Shown here in pieces: positions 35,153-43,980 of a DNA stretch of 64,000 nt. The position numbers and the translations under genes are program-made. The notes beneath the pieces were generated by a model. It was not told where the DNA came from. It did no database searches and was given only the letters and a program-made list of their open reading frames with translations. This DNA is from Acidobacteriota bacterium (lineage in GTDB: Bacteria > Acidobacteriota > Thermoanaerobaculia > Multivoradales > J023), in assembly GCA_029263315.1 (NCBI GenBank), contig JAJCXR010000038.1, positions 124,001 to 188,000 on the forward strand, given 5' to 3'. Each line of letters begins with the position of its first letter. Position 1 is the stretch's first letter.

Positions 35153-36799
35153 TCAGCGTTGAGCCGCCTCCAGGGCATCGAGCCGCGAGCGTAGCTCTTC
35201 GATGACCTGATGTTGGGACTCGATGGCAGCTTGCTGACCACGGATGACGTCCTGCTGGCTGTCGATGGTGTCGTCCTGGTCGAGGGTGTAGAGGGTGAGC
35301 TCTTCGACCTTGCGCAGCAGCGTCAGCTGCATTTCGGTGAGGTTCAACCCCGCCGCTTGGACTTCTCCGGCGGAGGGTACATCGGGCAAGTGACCTCGCC
35401 GCTGCACGAAGCTGCGCAGCTCGTCCAGGGGCATCAACGAGTAGTCGTCGGCGAAGACGTAGTCGGGCACATTGAGGGTCGTGCCGTTGGAGATGAACTG
35501 CCCTTCGATGCTCAGGTTGCCGTTGCTACCGTAGGTGAAGACGGCGCCGCCGCTGCGGATGAACGCAAAGCTGCCGTTGTTCAGAATGTCGAAATTCCAA
35601 GTGGCGCCGAGGCCGCCATGGCTCATGGCAAAGCGGGGACGCAGGTTCAATCCGGCGCCGCCGACCGTCGCCAGCTCCAACAGGGTGTAGGTACCGGCTG
35701 TCGAGATGGCCTCCTCAACCCGCATCTTGGCGCTGCCGTCGGTGCGGCGCACGTGTAGCGTCGCGGTCGGCGTCGAGGTATTGATGCCCACCTTGCCGGA
35801 GTCTTGAATGTCGATGGAGCTGGTGGGTGCCCCGGGCCGAATACGGAACGGGTAGATTTCACCGGCGCTGCCGTCACGAATGAAGAAGTTGGCCTCGTTG
35901 CCCCCCACATCCCAAATCTGTTGAGCGAAACCCAGGGAGCCGTCCTGGTGCAGGCGCAGGGTGGCGGTGTCGCCGTCGAGCACATGGATCTCGTGCAGGG
36001 GAGCCGCGGTGCCGAGCCCGAGATTCCCGTTGCCATTGACGTAGAGAGAGTTATTGGGGGCCCCGGCGCGCACCGTGAAGGGTTGGGTACCCGCATCGAT
36101 GTCGTCGATGGCGAAATAGCTGGCACCGCCGGAGACGCTGGTATTGGCGGTCAGCTGCCAGTCGGTGGTGGGGTACGGGGCGATACTGGTGTCCTGGAAT
36201 TTGAGACGCAGGGTCGTTTCCTTGAGACGCAGGGTATCGGTACCGAAGCTCTCGCCGTTGAGGCACTCCAGGCCCACACACAGGCTGCCGTCGACGATGA
36301 GATCGTCGAAGATGACCTGGTCCTTGGTCGCATCCCAGACCGCCGGAGCGGGTTCCTCTTCTTCCTGCCGTGGCTGTACAAACGCCCCGCCGGAGACGCT
36401 GAAAGTGCCGCTGGCGAGAATCCCCCGCGGCGCTTCGCCGATCAAGCCTTTGCCCTGCCGCCGGGCCTGGTCCATGGCTTGGCGAGTCGCTGCATCAACC
36501 TCCGGCTGGGTGACCAACTGCCAGGTGTAGCTGCCTTCTTGCAGCAGATTACCGTCCGCCTCGACGAGGCCCATGGTCGGGGTTTCGCCGGCAGCGAAGG
36601 TGAGGTCCCGGTGGCCGTCGGGACCGATGACGCTCAGCGTCGCGGCTGCCGCTTCGGCAAGCTGCCAGACGATGCGGCCGTCGGTGATCTCCGGCTCCAA
36701 GGCGCGGCTTGGGGTCGTGGCCCCGAGGGCCGAGCCGAGGACCACACAGAGGGCGACACGGAGGGCGGGAGAGCGGAGTGATGGGGTCATGGAATGCAT
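35153..36799 (-). CDS. Secreted tail-fibre-like protein, paralogue 1
   Basis: A 548-residue protein with a signal peptide (ALRVALCVVLGSALGATTPSRA). The central region is built of short beta segments like phage tail fibres (LGLGTAAPLHEIHVLDGDTATLRLHQDG, VGINTSTPTATLHVRRTDG). The C-terminal module, VPDYVFADDYSLMPLDEL, then GHLPDVPSAGEV and LTEMQLTLLRKVEELTLYTLDQ, is common at the ends of large bacterial tail-fibre-like secreted proteins. A coiled coil (VIEELRSRLDALEAAQR) closes it. It probably forms a trimeric surface fibre. It is paralogous along its length to the gene at 36970-38613. Confidence 0.82.
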   Translation of the reverse strand: MHSMTPSLRSPALRVALCVVLGSALGATTPSRALEPEITDGRIVWQLAEAAAATLSVIGPDGHRDLTFAAGETPTMGLVEADGNLLQEGSYTWQLVTQPEVDAATRQAMDQARRQGKGLIGEAPRGILASGTFSVSGGAFVQPRQEEEEPAPAVWDATKDQVIFDDLIVDGSLCVGLECLNGESFGTDTLRLKETTLRLKFQDTSIAPYPTTDWQLTANTSVSGGASYFAIDDIDAGTQPFTVRAGAPNNSLYVNGNGNLGLGTAAPLHEIHVLDGDTATLRLHQDGSLGFAQQIWDVGGNEANFFIRDGSAGEIYPFRIRPGAPTSSIDIQDSGKVGINTSTPTATLHVRRTDGSAKMRVEEAISTAGTYTLLELATVGGAGLNLRPRFAMSHGGLGATWNFDILNNGSFAFIRSGGAVFTYGSNGNLSIEGQFISNGTTLNVPDYVFADDYSLMPLDELRSFVQRRGHLPDVPSAGEVQAAGLNLTEMQLTLLRKVEELTLYTLDQDDTIDSQQDVIRGQQAAIESQHQVIEELRSRLDALEAAQR

Positions 36800-36886
36800 T
36801 GCAGGCTCCTGGGAATCGCTAGCAGAGTCGAGAGCAACGTAGGGTTGAGGGCGGCAAGTTGTAGGTGACGACAGACCTCAAGCAAC

Positions 36887-36921
36887 AAAAAAGGCAGATT
36901 CGGCACGCACCAAATCTGCCT
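36887..36921 (-). terminator. Intrinsic terminator of the upstream tail-fibre-like gene
   Basis: On the minus strand AGGCAGATT (36921-36913) pairs perfectly with AATCTGCCT (36900-36892) around a 12-base loop, followed by a run of T (plus-strand A at 36887-36892). It lies 48 bases after the stop codon of the 36970-38613 gene, so the two paralogues are separate transcription units. Confidence 0.85.
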
Positions 36922-36969
36922 CTCCAGCTTCATCTCATGATGAGAGGAAGTTGCATTTCGTTCCTGAGC

Positions 36970-38613
36970 TTACCGTTGATTGGCTTCGAGATTGTCGAGG
37001 CGGCTCATCAGCTCTTGGATCATCTCCTGCTGCGTGCGGATGGTGTCCTGATGGCTCTGGATGGTCTCGTGCTGGTCGAGGGTGTAGAGGGTCAGCTCTT
37101 CCACCTTTTGCAGCAACTTGAGCTGCATCTCGGTGATCTTCAGACCACCCGTCTGCACTTCTTCGGCCGAGGGGACTTCCGGCAGATGGCTTTCCCGATC
37201 GATGAAAGCCTTGACCTCATCGAGGGGCATCAGCGAGTAGTCGTCGGCGAAGACATAGTCCGGCACATTGAGGGTCGTGCCATTGGCGATGAAATCGCCA
37301 TCGATGCGCAGATCACCACCGGCTTCGAAGGTGAAGACCGAGCCGCCGTTGCGAATGAAGGCGAAATTGCCGTCATTCAAGACGTCGAAGTTCCAGGCGG
37401 CGCTGTTGCCACCATGGGTCATGGTGAAGCGGGGGCGCAAGTTGATGCCAGTGCCGCCCGTTGTTTCAAGCTCCAGCAAGGTATAGGTGCCGGCCGTCGT
37501 GGTGGCTTCCTCGATCAGAACCTTGGAAGTTGCGTCGCTGCGGCGGACGTGCAGCGAATTGCTCGGCGATGCGGTACCGATACCGACGTCGCCGTCCACA
37601 TCGATGAAAATCGAGCTGGTGGGCGCGCCGGGACGAATACGGAACGGCAAGGCGGAGCCGTTGGTCACGTCGCGGATGAAGAAATTGGTCTCGTTGCCGG
37701 CCACGTCCCAGGTCTGCGGCTCGAAGCCGCTGGAACCGTCCTGCTGCAAGCGCAGAGTGGGGGTGTCGCCGTCGATGACATGGATCTCGGTGGAGGGGGT
37801 CGAGGTGCGGATACCGATGCGGCCGCCGTCATCGACATAAAGCGAGTGGGAGCGGGCGTTGGCTTCGACGGTGAAAGGGGTCCGGCTACCGGAGACGTCG
37901 TCGATGGAGAACTTGCTGGCGCCGCCGTTGGCGGAATCGTTGGCGGTCAGCTGCCAATCGTTGCGCGGAAAGCTGGCGGCCACCGAGGTGTCGTCGAACT
38001 TGATGCGCAGGTTGTTTTCTTTCAAGCGAATGGTGTCGAAACTAAAGGACTCGCCGTTGACGCAGTCGAAGCCAATGCAGGCGCTACCGTCGACGATCAG
38101 GTCATCGTTGATGACGAAGTCTTTGGCGGGATCAGCAACGCTGTGGGCTTGCGCGTTGTCCTCTTGCTTGTAGGGGTCGGCGAAGGAGCCTTCACAGACG
38201 GTAATGTAGCCCGACTGGCGTTGCTCCGGTGGCACTTCGCGCGGATCCGGCTCCCATTTACGGCCACTGGGCAAGGTGCCGGGGCTGGTCTCTTCCCGCG
38301 GAGGCATGGCGGTGAGCTCCCAAGAATAGCTGCCGTCCATGAGCTCGCCGAGCTCCTCTTCATAGATCTTGATGAAGGGGGTCTCATTGCGTTTGAATTC
38401 ACGGTAAAGCTGCCCGCTGGGGCCGGAAACGGACAGCGCCATGGCGCTGTCGATCAGCGGATGCCAGGCGATGACACCGTCACGGATATCGATTTCCGCC
38501 ACCGGCTTGTCATCCGGCTCGTTAGGGGCATTGGCGGCGACATTCACCGCTCCGATCAGGCAAAGGGCAAAGGCCAGGACGAGGGACGTCCACATCTTCC
38601 TCGATGATTTCAT
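36970..38613 (-). CDS. Secreted tail-fibre-like protein, paralogue 2
   Basis: A 547-residue protein with signal peptide (LVLAFALCLIGAVNVAANA) and a GAGGAGA ribosome binding site seven bases before ATG 38613. It parallels its neighbour segment by segment: VINDDLIVDGSACIGFDCVNGESF against VIFDDLIVDGSLCVGLECLNGESF, and the C-terminal NVPDYVFADDYSLMPLDE module with the final coiled coil. The N-terminal 160 residues are more divergent. Tandem duplication with later divergence is the likely origin. A fibre or adhesin role is inferred from architecture. Confidence 0.82.
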   Translation of the reverse strand: MKSSRKMWTSLVLAFALCLIGAVNVAANAPNEPDDKPVAEIDIRDGVIAWHPLIDSAMALSVSGPSGQLYREFKRNETPFIKIYEEELGELMDGSYSWELTAMPPREETSPGTLPSGRKWEPDPREVPPEQRQSGYITVCEGSFADPYKQEDNAQAHSVADPAKDFVINDDLIVDGSACIGFDCVNGESFSFDTIRLKENNLRIKFDDTSVAASFPRNDWQLTANDSANGGASKFSIDDVSGSRTPFTVEANARSHSLYVDDGGRIGIRTSTPSTEIHVIDGDTPTLRLQQDGSSGFEPQTWDVAGNETNFFIRDVTNGSALPFRIRPGAPTSSIFIDVDGDVGIGTASPSNSLHVRRSDATSKVLIEEATTTAGTYTLLELETTGGTGINLRPRFTMTHGGNSAAWNFDVLNDGNFAFIRNGGSVFTFEAGGDLRIDGDFIANGTTLNVPDYVFADDYSLMPLDEVKAFIDRESHLPEVPSAEEVQTGGLKITEMQLKLLQKVEELTLYTLDQHETIQSHQDTIRTQQEMIQELMSRLDNLEANQR

Positions 38614-39013
38614 TCAGGCTCTCCTCAGTAAGTCAACGTTCTTCAGACGACGGTCTCCAGGCGATCCCCAGGGGCGTAGCTCCTTGACCCTCCCGATGGT
38701 CGCCCCTAGGGGGAATCTCGACACGGAAATCACGAGATCTCCAGCGAGAAATAGAAATGCTTGCATAACGGTACGCGAGAAGGCGGGCATGAACCCTTCA
38801 CCCCCTTCGACTTTTTTTGGTTTTTTTTTGGATCTGACAAAGGGAGAGAGTTGCGGCAGGCCAGGGGAAGATGCGGGGCGATCCGGCGGTGCCCTGGAAT
38901 ACCCGAGCCGGGAAGATTCCCCCACACCGGCGAGCCTTTAAGTTGCTCTGCCGGGTCCACCCCGTCTCTGATAAATTCTCCCATCGACCATCACTCAGGC
39001 AACGATCCGGTTC
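38614..39013. other. Intergenic region upstream of nrf genes
   Basis: About 400 bases between the divergent tail-fibre-like and nrf genes. It has two T-rich runs (7 T at about 38812-38818 and 9 T at about 38821-38829) without a pairing stem before them. I see no convincing FNR-type or NsrR-type palindrome and no gene. Confidence 0.5.
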
Positions 39014-39025
39014 GAGGAGGAGCTC

Positions 39026-39121
39026 ATGGGCCTAGCCCGTCTTTTCGCCATCCAGGGCTTGAAAATCAGATGCATCGCCTGCCGGTCCGTCGCCGAATTC
39101 GGGATCCCTGAGCTGTCATGA
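39026..39121 (+). CDS. 31-residue CxxC small reading frame coupled to nrfH
   Basis: ATG 39026 is preceded by a near-perfect ribosome binding site, GAGGAGGAG at 39014-39022. The frame encodes 31 residues, including KIRCIACRSV with a CxxC pair, and its TGA at 39119-39121 overlaps the nrfH ATG at 39118. nrfH itself has no good ribosome binding site. The layout suggests translational coupling, with either a regulatory leader or a functional small protein. I know no family for it. Confidence 0.5.
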   Translation: MGLARLFAIQGLKIRCIACRSVAEFGIPELS

Positions 39122-39618
39122 TCGGCGCATTGAGGGCCAGGGGGTCCGTCACCCTACTCGCCCTGATCTGTGCTGGAGCGGGTGGTGTCTTGGGGGGCCT
39201 TGGAGCTTTCACTTTTGGCTACGGTGACGGTGCCGCATATCTGACCAACGATCCCCAGTCATGCGCCAATTGCCATGTCATGCAGCCCCAGCTCGACTCG
39301 TGGACGAAGTCGAGCCACAAAGCCGTGGCGACCTGCAACGACTGTCACCTGCCGCACAATTTTGTCGGCAAATGGGTCACCAAAGCGGACAATGGCTTCT
39401 TCCACTCGTTGGCCTTCACGACAAACGACTTTCACGAACCGATCCAGATCAAGGACCGCAATCGCCGTGTGACCCAAGGGGCGTGCCTAGGCTGTCATTC
39501 GGACTACGTGCACCACATGCTGCCGGTGACAAAGGGCGGCGACATGTTGATGTGTGTGCACTGCCACGGCGACGTTGGGCACGCTGCGCGCGATTCAGGC
39601 TATGGCCAAAGAGATTGA
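39118..39618 (+). CDS. nrfH: Cytochrome c nitrite reductase small subunit NrfH
   Basis: A 166-residue tetrahaem membrane cytochrome of the NapC/NirT family. One N-terminal transmembrane helix (VTLLALICAGAGGVLGGLGAF) is followed by four CxxCH haem sites: CANCH, CNDCH, CLGCH and CVHCH. NrfH passes electrons from the menaquinol pool to NrfA on the periplasmic side. It directly precedes nrfA, as in other NrfHA systems. Confidence 0.95.
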   Translation: MIGALRARGSVTLLALICAGAGGVLGGLGAFTFGYGDGAAYLTNDPQSCANCHVMQPQLDSWTKSSHKAVATCNDCHLPHNFVGKWVTKADNGFFHSLAFTTNDFHEPIQIKDRNRRVTQGACLGCHSDYVHHMLPVTKGGDMLMCVHCHGDVGHAARDSGYGQRD

Positions 39619-39652
39619 CTTTGGTACGACTCCGTACCACGAGGTGAGCGCT

Positions 39653-41347
39653 ATGATGAGCCAGGGACACGACACCGGACATGGGGGCTCCGCCCCAGAG
39701 CGAGGACGGATCAAGCTACTACTTCTGGTCTTCTCCGCGGCGGTGGTGGGTACGCTGTTGGTGACCTGGGTGCTGGTGACGATTTTCGGTCGCAAGCAGG
39801 AGGCGCGGCAGCCGTTTGTACGGCTGGCGGAGGTCACGGAGATCAGTACCGACCCGGAACCTTGGGGGCGAAACTGGCCGCACCAGTTCGATGGCTGGAA
39901 GGCGACCGCCGGCGACAAATTCTATGGTGGCGCCAGCGCCATGCCGCAGAGCAAGCTCGATCAGTATCCGTGGCTGAAACGTCTGTACGCCGGCTATGCG
40001 TTCAGCATCGACTACCGAGAGGCCCGCGGTCATGCCTACATGCTCTACGACCAGGGCGTCACCGAACGAGTCACCAAGAAGCCGCAGGCGGGCGCTTGCC
40101 TGCACTGTCACGCCTCCGGCTCGGTGATGTACCGCAAGGCTGGTCTGCAAGCGATGGGTCAGCCGACCGACGACCAGGCGCTGGCAGCGGACTTCAACAT
40201 GGAGGCGGTGATCCGTGGCTTTCAGGAAGTCAGCCGCCTGCCGTACGATGAGGTGCTGGCCTTGGTGATGGCGGCCCCCGACGGCACGCCCGGCGAGAAC
40301 GAGCCGGTGGTGCCCCAGGCGCCGATCGGCGGCTTCACCGGTGAGCTCAGGGGCGAGCCAGTGCCAGAAGATCACCCTGCCCTCGCTGGCGGCGAGGCGC
40401 ATCCCGTTTCATGCATCGACTGCCACGACCCGAAGACGATGGCGATTCGCGTCACGCGACCGGGTTTTGTGCTGGGGATTGCGGCCCTCGCCGCAAGCGA
40501 CGAGCCGACGCCGCACCTGCCGAGCATCGAAGCGTGGCGCCGTGGAGACCGCAGCGCGCCTTACGAGCCAAATGTGCAGGCGACGCGTCAGGAGATGCGG
40601 TCGTACGTCTGCGGGCAGTGCCATGTCGAGTACTACTGCGCTAACAAAGATACCTTGGAGTTTCCGTGGTCGAAGGGTCTCAAGATGGAGCAGCTGGAGG
40701 CTCACTGGGACGAGAAGGTATTCCCCGACGGCTCCGAGTTCTACGATTACAAGCACGGTGAGACAGGAGCCCTGGTCCACAAGGTGCAGCATCCCGAGTT
40801 TGAGCTGTGGAGCCAGGGCGTGCATGCCCGCAGCGGCGTCGGCTGCTCGGATTGCCACATGCCCTACCAGCGAGACGGCGCGATGAAGGTGAGCAGCCAC
40901 AACGTCCAGAGCCCGCTCGAGAACATCAACAACGCATGCCAGCAGTGCCACAACGTGAGTGAGCAGGAGCTGGCCGACAGGGTCGAGACCATTCAGTCAA
41001 GGACTCTCGCCCTGATGGACCGGGCAGCCGTAGCGATGACCGACATGCTCGACGCGATCCTCGAAGCGAAAGCGTCAGGTCTCATGGACGAGCAGCTGAA
41101 GCCGATCTTTGCGCTGCAGCGCAAGGCCATGTGGCGTCTGGACTACATCAGCAGCGAGAACTCGCGTGGGTTCCACGCCGATCAAGAAGCCATGCGGATC
41201 CTCGGCGAGTCGATCGACTTCAGTCGCCAAGCGCAGGCGATGGCGCTACGACTGCGCGGCCCGGAGGCGCCGAGCACGGCCGACCTGCCGATCGAGCCGG
41301 TCCTCGGTGTGACGCCCGACGAGGACGGCAAAGGGGCGGTAGATTGA
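39653..41347 (+). CDS. nrfA: Ammonia-forming cytochrome c nitrite reductase NrfA, CxxCH variant
   Basis: A 564-residue pentahaem protein from ATG 39653, with GAGGTG six to seven bases upstream; ATG 39602, overlapping nrfH, would add 17 residues. An N-terminal membrane anchor (LLLLVFSAAVVGTLLVTWVLVTIF) replaces the cleaved signal of many NrfA. Haem sites in order are CLHCH, CIDCH, CGQCH, CSDCH and CQQCH. The first, catalytic, haem normally has CxxCK with lysine ligation; here it is CLHCH. CxxCH variants of NrfA are known in other bacteria. The enzyme reduces nitrite to ammonium with six electrons from NrfH, in dissimilatory ammonification. Confidence 0.93.
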   Translation: MMSQGHDTGHGGSAPERGRIKLLLLVFSAAVVGTLLVTWVLVTIFGRKQEARQPFVRLAEVTEISTDPEPWGRNWPHQFDGWKATAGDKFYGGASAMPQSKLDQYPWLKRLYAGYAFSIDYREARGHAYMLYDQGVTERVTKKPQAGACLHCHASGSVMYRKAGLQAMGQPTDDQALAADFNMEAVIRGFQEVSRLPYDEVLALVMAAPDGTPGENEPVVPQAPIGGFTGELRGEPVPEDHPALAGGEAHPVSCIDCHDPKTMAIRVTRPGFVLGIAALAASDEPTPHLPSIEAWRRGDRSAPYEPNVQATRQEMRSYVCGQCHVEYYCANKDTLEFPWSKGLKMEQLEAHWDEKVFPDGSEFYDYKHGETGALVHKVQHPEFELWSQGVHARSGVGCSDCHMPYQRDGAMKVSSHNVQSPLENINNACQQCHNVSEQELADRVETIQSRTLALMDRAAVAMTDMLDAILEAKASGLMDEQLKPIFALQRKAMWRLDYISSENSRGFHADQEAMRILGESIDFSRQAQAMALRLRGPEAPSTADLPIEPVLGVTPDEDGKGAVD

Positions 41348-41440
41348 GTGCATGACATCGACGCCCTTGTCGAGCAACAGCTGGGGGCAAGTAGGGGCGC
41401 GAATCGTTGTCAAGGCGCCGCAATCCGCATGGTTTGCGAG

Positions 41441-41646
41441 CTAGTTCCTATCCGAGAAAGCGTTGAGGGGCGGGAGCCCTTCGGCTGTGCGCGGCCTCCG
41501 CAAACTCGCCCCAACGCTGACGTGTCGATCTAAATTCATTGATATCAAAGTTTATACCCGCCCCCATGTCCCTGCGGCTCAGACAGCACTGCGTCCGTGC
41601 TCGCTCGAAGGGCTTCCCGCTGGCTCCGATTCTGGTAAAACTGGAT
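41441..41646 (+). repeat. Dispersed hairpin repeat, copy A
   Basis: A 206-base intergenic sequence that recurs at 55712-56082, close to 90 percent identical by eye in its right part. From CTAGTTC it leads to a hairpin module at 41459-41518: outer arms AGCGTT-GA-GGGGCG and CGCCCC-AACGCT enclose AGCC-CTTC-GGCT and a second small hairpin. A 108-base module follows at 41516-41623, with its own inverted repeat AGCAC...GTGCT. Both copies lie just downstream of a minus-strand gene in the same orientation, here 36 bases from the mlaD stop. The rest of the 41348-41682 gap holds nothing else I recognise. Confidence 0.8.
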
Positions 41647-41682
41647 AAACACGAGCCAGGCGATGAGCATCTTCCTCCACCC

Positions 41683-43152
41683 CTAGAAGCGCACCGACCC
41701 CAACAGATACTTCAAGTCTTCGTCCCGCCAGGTGACCCCGGCCCCCAAGAAAAGGGATTCGTACTCGTCGGCCAGGGGATCGTCATAGCCCCCCAGCAGG
41801 TAGATGTTGTCGCTGAGCTTGAAGCGGGTGGTGAAGCGCAGGTGGGGATCGAGGTCATCGGTACGTGAGAAGTCGAAGGCTTCGATGGAGAAGCGTAGGC
41901 GGCGGTCGAAGAGATGCCAGTCGACACCGGCCCCGCCGCTGGACTCGATGAGGCCACCCCGCAAGTCGAAGTTGCCGAGGCTGTATCCGAGTTGGGCGGT
42001 GAGGGTGAATTCGTCCTCCCGTTTTTCCTCACGGATGGTGGTCACCTCGACGCTGCCGTCCGGCAGGGTGGTGGTGATGGTGCGGGTTTCCTCGCTGATC
42101 TTGCCTTGGGGGGTATTGACCAGGCCCAGGCTGTAAAAGCGTTTGGGATGGTTGGCCAGACGTAGGCGGAAGGCGGCACCGCCTTCGCCGTCATCGTCGA
42201 GACCGGCGTCGGGCAAGGTGATGGCTTCCAAGGCCAGGTCCATTTCGATCTTCTGCACCCGACCCAAGGTTTCGCCCAGATCGCCAATGCCCTTTTCAAC
42301 GGCACCCAGAGTACCCACCAGGGAGTCGTGGGCCTGGTCGTCGAAGATCAGCTTGCCGAGAGTTCCCTCGCCGCTTTCGATCTGGCTGGAGATCTTGTTG
42401 AGATTGTCGACGGTGGTTTCGAGCTCGCCGCTGACCCGTCGGATATTCTCCAGGCTGCCCTGAAAATCTTCGCGGTTCTCCGCCACCACTGAATCCACCC
42501 GGCCGAGCAGGTCCGCCAGTTGATCGGTGAGGCGGGGCAGCTCGCGGGCCAGGTTGTCGCTGAAGCGCTCGAAGTTGTCGACCGTGGCGCCCACCTGATC
42601 ACGGTTGGTGGCCACCAGCGATCGGATATCGGCACTGGTGGCTTCGAGATTGTCCAACAACCGGCGGATGGTGGTGCCGAGGTCCCCCTGGGCGGAGACA
42701 TCGCCGGTGATCTGTTGCAGCGACTGACCCAGGGCATCGAAGCGTTCGAGGGCTTGGTCGAAGGTGACGGGCGTGACGCCCTCCAGCATCTGCCCCTCCG
42801 CGATGGGTGGGGCCCCCGCCGGTCCCGGCTCCAGCTCGATGTATTTGTCGCCTAGGATTCCGGCGTTGGCGATGCGGGCCGACGAGCCGCTGGGAAGCTC
42901 GAGGTCGGTCTCCAGCAGCAGGGTGACGCGGGCCCGGCGGCCCTCGAGGCCGATGGCCTCGACGGTGCCGACGCGCACTCCGGCCACCCGCACCGGTGCC
43001 TTGTCGTTGAGTCCGGCGACGGAATCGAAGAGCACTTCGACCCGTTGGCCTTGATCACCGAAGATATCTAGATCTTCGACCTTGAAAATCAGCACCGCCA
43101 GGACGGCGAGGCATATGGAGACGAAGATTCCGACTTTGATGGCTTGAGACAT
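41683..43152 (-). CDS. mlaD: MCE/MlaD family lipid-binding protein with beta-rich C-terminus
   Basis: A 489-residue periplasmic substrate-binding subunit of an Mla-type lipid transporter. An N-terminal helix (VGIFVSICLAVLAVLIFKV) is followed by one MCE domain at about 38-118 (VLFDSVAGLNDKAPVRVAGVRVGTVEAI, then ILGDKYIELEPG). A long coiled coil runs from about 130 to 300. The last 160 residues alternate hydrophobic and polar residues, like an outer-membrane beta structure (FTLTAQLGYSLGNFDLRGGLI). That C-terminal part is absent from E. coli MlaD. It suggests one chain spans the periplasm to the outer membrane. It closes the ileS-mlaEFD series. Confidence 0.9.
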   Translation of the reverse strand: MSQAIKVGIFVSICLAVLAVLIFKVEDLDIFGDQGQRVEVLFDSVAGLNDKAPVRVAGVRVGTVEAIGLEGRRARVTLLLETDLELPSGSSARIANAGILGDKYIELEPGPAGAPPIAEGQMLEGVTPVTFDQALERFDALGQSLQQITGDVSAQGDLGTTIRRLLDNLEATSADIRSLVATNRDQVGATVDNFERFSDNLARELPRLTDQLADLLGRVDSVVAENREDFQGSLENIRRVSGELETTVDNLNKISSQIESGEGTLGKLIFDDQAHDSLVGTLGAVEKGIGDLGETLGRVQKIEMDLALEAITLPDAGLDDDGEGGAAFRLRLANHPKRFYSLGLVNTPQGKISEETRTITTTLPDGSVEVTTIREEKREDEFTLTAQLGYSLGNFDLRGGLIESSGGAGVDWHLFDRRLRFSIEAFDFSRTDDLDPHLRFTTRFKLSDNIYLLGGYDDPLADEYESLFLGAGVTWRDEDLKYLLGSVRF

Positions 43153-43171
43153 GGTGGATCCTTCGTGGCGC

Positions 43172-43972
43172 TCAGGGGTCAGGGACTTGGGTGGTTTGAG
43201 GTGGTGGATCGTCGGTCAGGGGGCCTTCGGCTCGACCCTCGAGAAACTGTTGTAGGCGTGGGTCGTCGCTGGCGCGAAACTCATCGGGCGGCGCCACCGC
43301 CAGGATCTGGCCGCGATGCAGCATGGCGATGCGATCGGCGATGCGGAAAGCGCTGGTCAGATCATGGGTGATGGTAATGGTGGTGGAGCCGAGGCGGCGG
43401 CGCAGGTTGTTGATGACTTCGTCGATGACCGCCGTCATCACCGGATCGAGACCCGTTGTCGGTTCGTCGAAGAGGAGGATCTGGGGTTGCAGGGCGATGG
43501 CGCGGGCAAATCCCACCCGCCGTCGCATGCCGCCGGAGAGCTCGGCGGGCACCTTGTCGTCGACCCCTTGGAGGCCTACGGACTCGAGGCATTGCTCGAC
43601 CCGGGCCGAGATATCCGCCGTGGCGATGCGTGGCCGTGCCCGCTGCAAGGGGAAGGCGATGTTCTGCCAGACGGTCATCGAGTCGAAGAGGGCGCCTTCT
43701 TGGAACGACATGCCGAAGCGGCGTCGAAACTCGATGAGCTGCCGTTGGCCCAGGGTGGAGAGATCGACGCCGTCGACCTCGACCGTGCCTTCGTCGGGCT
43801 GCAACAGGCCGATGATGTGCTTGAGCAAGACGCTCTTGCCGGAGCCGGAGCCACCGAGGATGACCAACGACTCGCCTTCGGCGATGTCGAGGTCGAGCCC
43901 GGTGAGCACATGCTTGGGGCCGAAGCTCTTGTGGATCCCCTGCAGGCGAATCTTGAAGGTTGGTTGCGTCAT
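43172..43972 (-). CDS. mlaF: Mla-type ABC transporter ATP-binding protein
   Basis: A 266-residue ATPase. Walker A is GGSGSGKS, the Q-loop region FGMSFQEGALFDSM is characteristic of MlaF/Ttg2A, the signature is ELSGGMRRRVGFARA and Walker B is ILLFDEPTTGLDP, followed by the H-loop TITHDL. With MlaE and MlaD it drives phospholipid movement between the membranes. Eight bases separate it from mlaE upstream; mlaD follows 19 bases later. Confidence 0.96.
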   Translation of the reverse strand: MTQPTFKIRLQGIHKSFGPKHVLTGLDLDIAEGESLVILGGSGSGKSVLLKHIIGLLQPDEGTVEVDGVDLSTLGQRQLIEFRRRFGMSFQEGALFDSMTVWQNIAFPLQRARPRIATADISARVEQCLESVGLQGVDDKVPAELSGGMRRRVGFARAIALQPQILLFDEPTTGLDPVMTAVIDEVINNLRRRLGSTTITITHDLTSAFRIADRIAMLHRGQILAVAPPDEFRASDDPRLQQFLEGRAEGPLTDDPPPQTTQVPDP

Positions 43973-43980
43973 GCCGGATC

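Noticed and set aside
36865..38607. A 580-codon open frame antisense to the second tail-fibre-like gene
   Set aside because: Composition follows the third-position bias of the real gene on the other strand; no ribosome binding site and no recognisable domain. Similar long antisense frames occur opposite hisS (11245-12303), hisD (17126-18211), VWFA (26466-27752) and ligD.
38805..38835. Poly-T runs as a terminator
   Set aside because: No stem precedes them on the plus strand and no plus-strand gene lies upstream.
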